Shown piece after piece: positions 23,118 to 24,383 of a DNA stretch of 24,383 nt. Below the pieces are notes generated by a model that worked only from the letters and a program-made list of their open reading frames with translations, was not told the origin of the DNA and ran no database searches. The number at the start of each line of letters is the position of its first letter. The first letter of the stretch is position 1. The translations under genes and the position numbers were made by a program. Source of the DNA: a virus. The stretch spans positions 1 through 24,383 of IMG/VR virus record IMGVR_UViG_3300046820_000151. One strand, 5' to 3'.

Positions 23118-23311
23118 TGAACAAAACAGCCGTCGTCCTTATAGCGGTGGCGGCTCCCTTACTCCTTGCAGCAGAGATGGTAGCTAACTGCTGGGTACAC
23201 GATAAGACAAGAGAAGCGTGTGATCCAGATGGGCAAGTACCTGAAATGGTACAAGCTGTAGTTACTACCGTCTTTGCTTGGATGGCTAACCCACCGCAAG
23301 ATAAACTATGA
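23117..23311 (+). CDS. Small membrane protein at the holin position
   Basis: The 64-residue product has one clear hydrophobic helix (residues 5-24, VVLIAVAAPLLLAAEMVANC) after a short basic start, and a second amphipathic segment (about 44-57, MVQAVVTTVFAWMA). Two cysteines (C25, C35) flank a charged loop. It lies between the last fibre gene and the endolysin, where T7 has its 67-residue holin gp17.5 between the fibre gene and gene 18. Length and context favour a holin. A signal-anchored spanin-like protein is the alternative. There is no sequence motif to prove it. The ATG overlaps the fibre stop by one base, and its stop overlaps the endolysin start by 4 bp (ATGA). Confidence 0.65.
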   Translation: MNKTAVVLIAVAAPLLLAAEMVANCWVHDKTREACDPDGQVPEMVQAVVTTVFAWMANPPQDKL

Positions 23312-23715
23312 CATACTCTAATACTTGGGAAGGCGTAACAGAAGCTGCTAAAGCTGCTGGCGCTAAGTTCCCTGAAGTTGTTGCAGCACAGTGGTTCCTT
23401 GAGAGTGCTCATGGAACTGCTACCTCTGGTAAGAATAACTACTTCGGCATTAAAGGTGCAGGCACTGTCTGCAATACAACTGAAAACTACGGACACGGTA
23501 TGGTGCATGTTAATGCTTCCTTCCGTGACTTCAACAGTCTTTATGACTGCATCGTGTACCTTGTAGATCGCTGGTACAAAGATTACAAAGGCTACAAAGG
23601 TGTTAACCGAGCAGCTACGGCTGATCAATGCTGTGAACTCCTCAAAGCTGAAGGTTACGCTACAGATCCCAACTATGTAGCCAAACTAAAGAGGATTATC
23701 CGTGAGCACGTCTAA
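23308..23715 (+). CDS. Endolysin, GH73-type N-acetylglucosaminidase
   Basis: The 135-residue protein is a single small catalytic domain: FPEVVAAQWFLESAHGTATS with likely catalytic E32, SGKNNYFGIKG (residues 40-50), and a later FRDFNSLYDCIVYLVDRWYK. This is the FlgJ/LytG glucosaminidase pattern, cutting the glycan strands of peptidoglycan for lysis. No signal peptide or wall-binding domain is present, so it should need the adjacent putative holin for export. It is clearly related to the domain in the internal virion protein at 9502 (FPQVAAAMWALESGWGK and SGKNNVFNIKS). Three Cys residues (C56, C81 and a CC pair near 107) are unusual for a small cytosolic lysin. The gene overlaps the next by 14 bp. 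Confidence 0.9.
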   Translation: MTYSNTWEGVTEAAKAAGAKFPEVVAAQWFLESAHGTATSGKNNYFGIKGAGTVCNTTENYGHGMVHVNASFRDFNSLYDCIVYLVDRWYKDYKGYKGVNRAATADQCCELLKAEGYATDPNYVAKLKRIIREHV

Positions 23716-23959
23716 GAAGAAAGCAACGGAGGACATGTTTAATGAACTCCATAACATGGTCACACAAGAGCTTCTGAACCGTATCAAAAGCGGTGAAGCT
23801 TCTACACAAGACCTTAAGGCAGCTTGCGACTGGCTAGCCAAGAATGACATCTCTGGTGTTGCTTATGAGGGCAACCCCCTCGATAAGCTTGCCTCCATCA
23901 TGCCAAAGGTAGACCCTGAACTTGTACAGCGGAGGCTCCATGGCAGGCAGCACGTCTGA
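23702..23959 (+). CDS. Terminase small subunit (T7 gp18-like DNA maturase A)
   Basis: The 85-residue product is near the T7 gp18 length (about 89). The diagnostic stretch is ELLNRIKSGEASTQDLKAAC, then WLAKNDISGVAYEGNPLDKL and IMPKVDPELV, common to small terminases of T7-like cyanophages. It recognises concatemeric DNA and activates the large subunit during packaging. The start is GTG at 23702, supported by GAGG at the right distance upstream. The ATG at 23735 would drop 11 residues and has its GGAGG only 2 bp away. The large subunit is not in this window and presumably lies downstream of the HNH gene. Confidence 0.9.
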   Translation: MSTSKKKATEDMFNELHNMVTQELLNRIKSGEASTQDLKAACDWLAKNDISGVAYEGNPLDKLASIMPKVDPELVQRRLHGRQHV

Positions 23960-24194
23960 GTACTACAAGAAAAACCCTGCTGCTCGGCGTCGTCGTCTGA
24001 AGCAACAGGCTAAATATAACAAGACTACTGAAGGTCTCAAGATCCGTACTGCAGCTAACAAGCTCAATAGAAAACTAGGTACCTACGGCAATGGTGATGG
24101 GAAAGATGCTTCCCACACTGGACCAAATAAAGGGAAGCTTGAGTCACCCTCAGCTAACCGTAGACGCCCAAGAACTGGTAAGAAGTACGCCTGA
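23940..24194 (+). CDS. Small basic conserved cyanophage protein with NGDGKDASHT motif
   Basis: The product is 84 residues and strongly basic: YYKKNPAARRRRLKQQAKYN near the start, RTAANKLNRKLGTYGNGDGK in the middle, and RRRPRTGKK at the end. The YGNGDGKDASH motif followed by a Lys/Ser/Arg tail is one I associate with a small protein family found in many cyanophages and often near DNA-packaging genes; its function is unknown. The charge pattern suggests nucleic-acid binding. The ATG at 23940 follows GGAGG by 4 bp; an upstream TTG at 23922 is less likely. It overlaps the small terminase by 20 bp and the HNH gene by one base, so it may take part in packaging. That role is inference. Confidence 0.8.
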   Translation: MAGSTSEYYKKNPAARRRRLKQQAKYNKTTEGLKIRTAANKLNRKLGTYGNGDGKDASHTGPNKGKLESPSANRRRPRTGKKYA

Positions 24195-24382
24195 TGACAC
24201 CCCTACTGCCTTCACCTGAACACTACCTCCACAACCTAATAACGATGACAAGTTCCGAAGCAAAGCGGCTACATCGTCGTGCAATCAAAGAACACTTTAA
24301 TTGTCAATGTGTCTACTGTGGATTTACTTATGAACCTGATGAACTTACTCTTGATCATGTCCGTCCTCGCTGTTATGGCGGA
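24194..24382 (+). CDS. HNH endonuclease, N-terminal part (cut by window end)
   Basis: Sixty-three residues are visible to the window edge. They contain a CVYCG zinc-knuckle-like pair (C40, C43) and LTLDHVRPRCYGG, the first part of an HNH active site (D54-H55 as the catalytic metal/base region). The ATG overlaps the preceding stop by one base; a second in-frame ATG lies at 24245. HNH enzymes next to terminase genes are known to assist packaging in some phages; alternatively it is a free-standing homing endonuclease. The missing second half, with the Asn and the last His, prevents a firm choice. Confidence 0.85.
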   Translation, partial: MTPLLPSPEHYLHNLITMTSSEAKRLHRRAIKEHFNCQCVYCGFTYEPDELTLDHVRPRCYGG

Positions 24383-24383
24383 C

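Overview
This window is the left-to-right structural arm of a T7-like (podovirus, Autographiviridae-type) cyanophage genome. Every supported gene is on the + strand, packed with 1-70 bp overlaps or very short gaps. The gene order is the T7 late order: portal, scaffold, capsid, two tail tube proteins, three internal virion (ejectosome) proteins, tail fibre, holin position, lysin, small terminase. The host is a picocyanobacterium, probably marine Synechococcus or Prochlorococcus. This is because the phage carries two photosynthesis genes, hli (high-light-inducible protein) and a complete psbA (photosystem II D1), between scaffold and major capsid protein, the place where cyanopodoviruses usually keep them. 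The moderate GC fits Synechococcus rather better than Prochlorococcus, but that is inference.

Layout. 1-1591: end of the portal gene, a small overlapping gene, and the scaffold gene. 1591-3756: accessory (moron) island with hli, a free-standing LAGLIDADG endonuclease, an RlpA-like cell-wall protein, psbA and a 56-residue orphan ORF. 3757-3981: the only long gap between genes (225 bp). It is not empty: it can fold into an H-type pseudoknot followed by three further stems, and it probably holds the promoter for the capsid gene. 3982-5481: major capsid protein, two small capsid-linked genes, and a textbook intrinsic terminator with a UUCG loop. 5512-8582: tail tube proteins A and B. 8585-16730: three internal virion proteins. 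The middle one carries a glucosaminidase domain and a truncated M23-like domain, whereas in T7 the muralytic domain sits on gp16. 16730-23117: adhesion region with a collagen-like T7-type tail fibre, four small modular genes and a large repeat-rich fibre ending in a tail-collar/HxH tip. 23117-24194: small membrane protein at the holin position, glucosaminidase endolysin, small terminase subunit and a basic cyanophage protein. 24194-end: start of an HNH endonuclease cut by the window edge.

How it works together (inference from families): the portal, scaffold and capsid proteins build the procapsid and the terminase fills it. The tail tube and internal proteins form the ejection channel and a wall-degrading ejectosome. 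The fibre genes set host range. D1 and Hli would keep photosystem II working during infection. The membrane protein and the endolysin would release progeny. The points most worth a second look are the structured RNA between psbA and the capsid gene, the modular chain of small fibre genes, and the hli/endonuclease/RlpA/psbA island.
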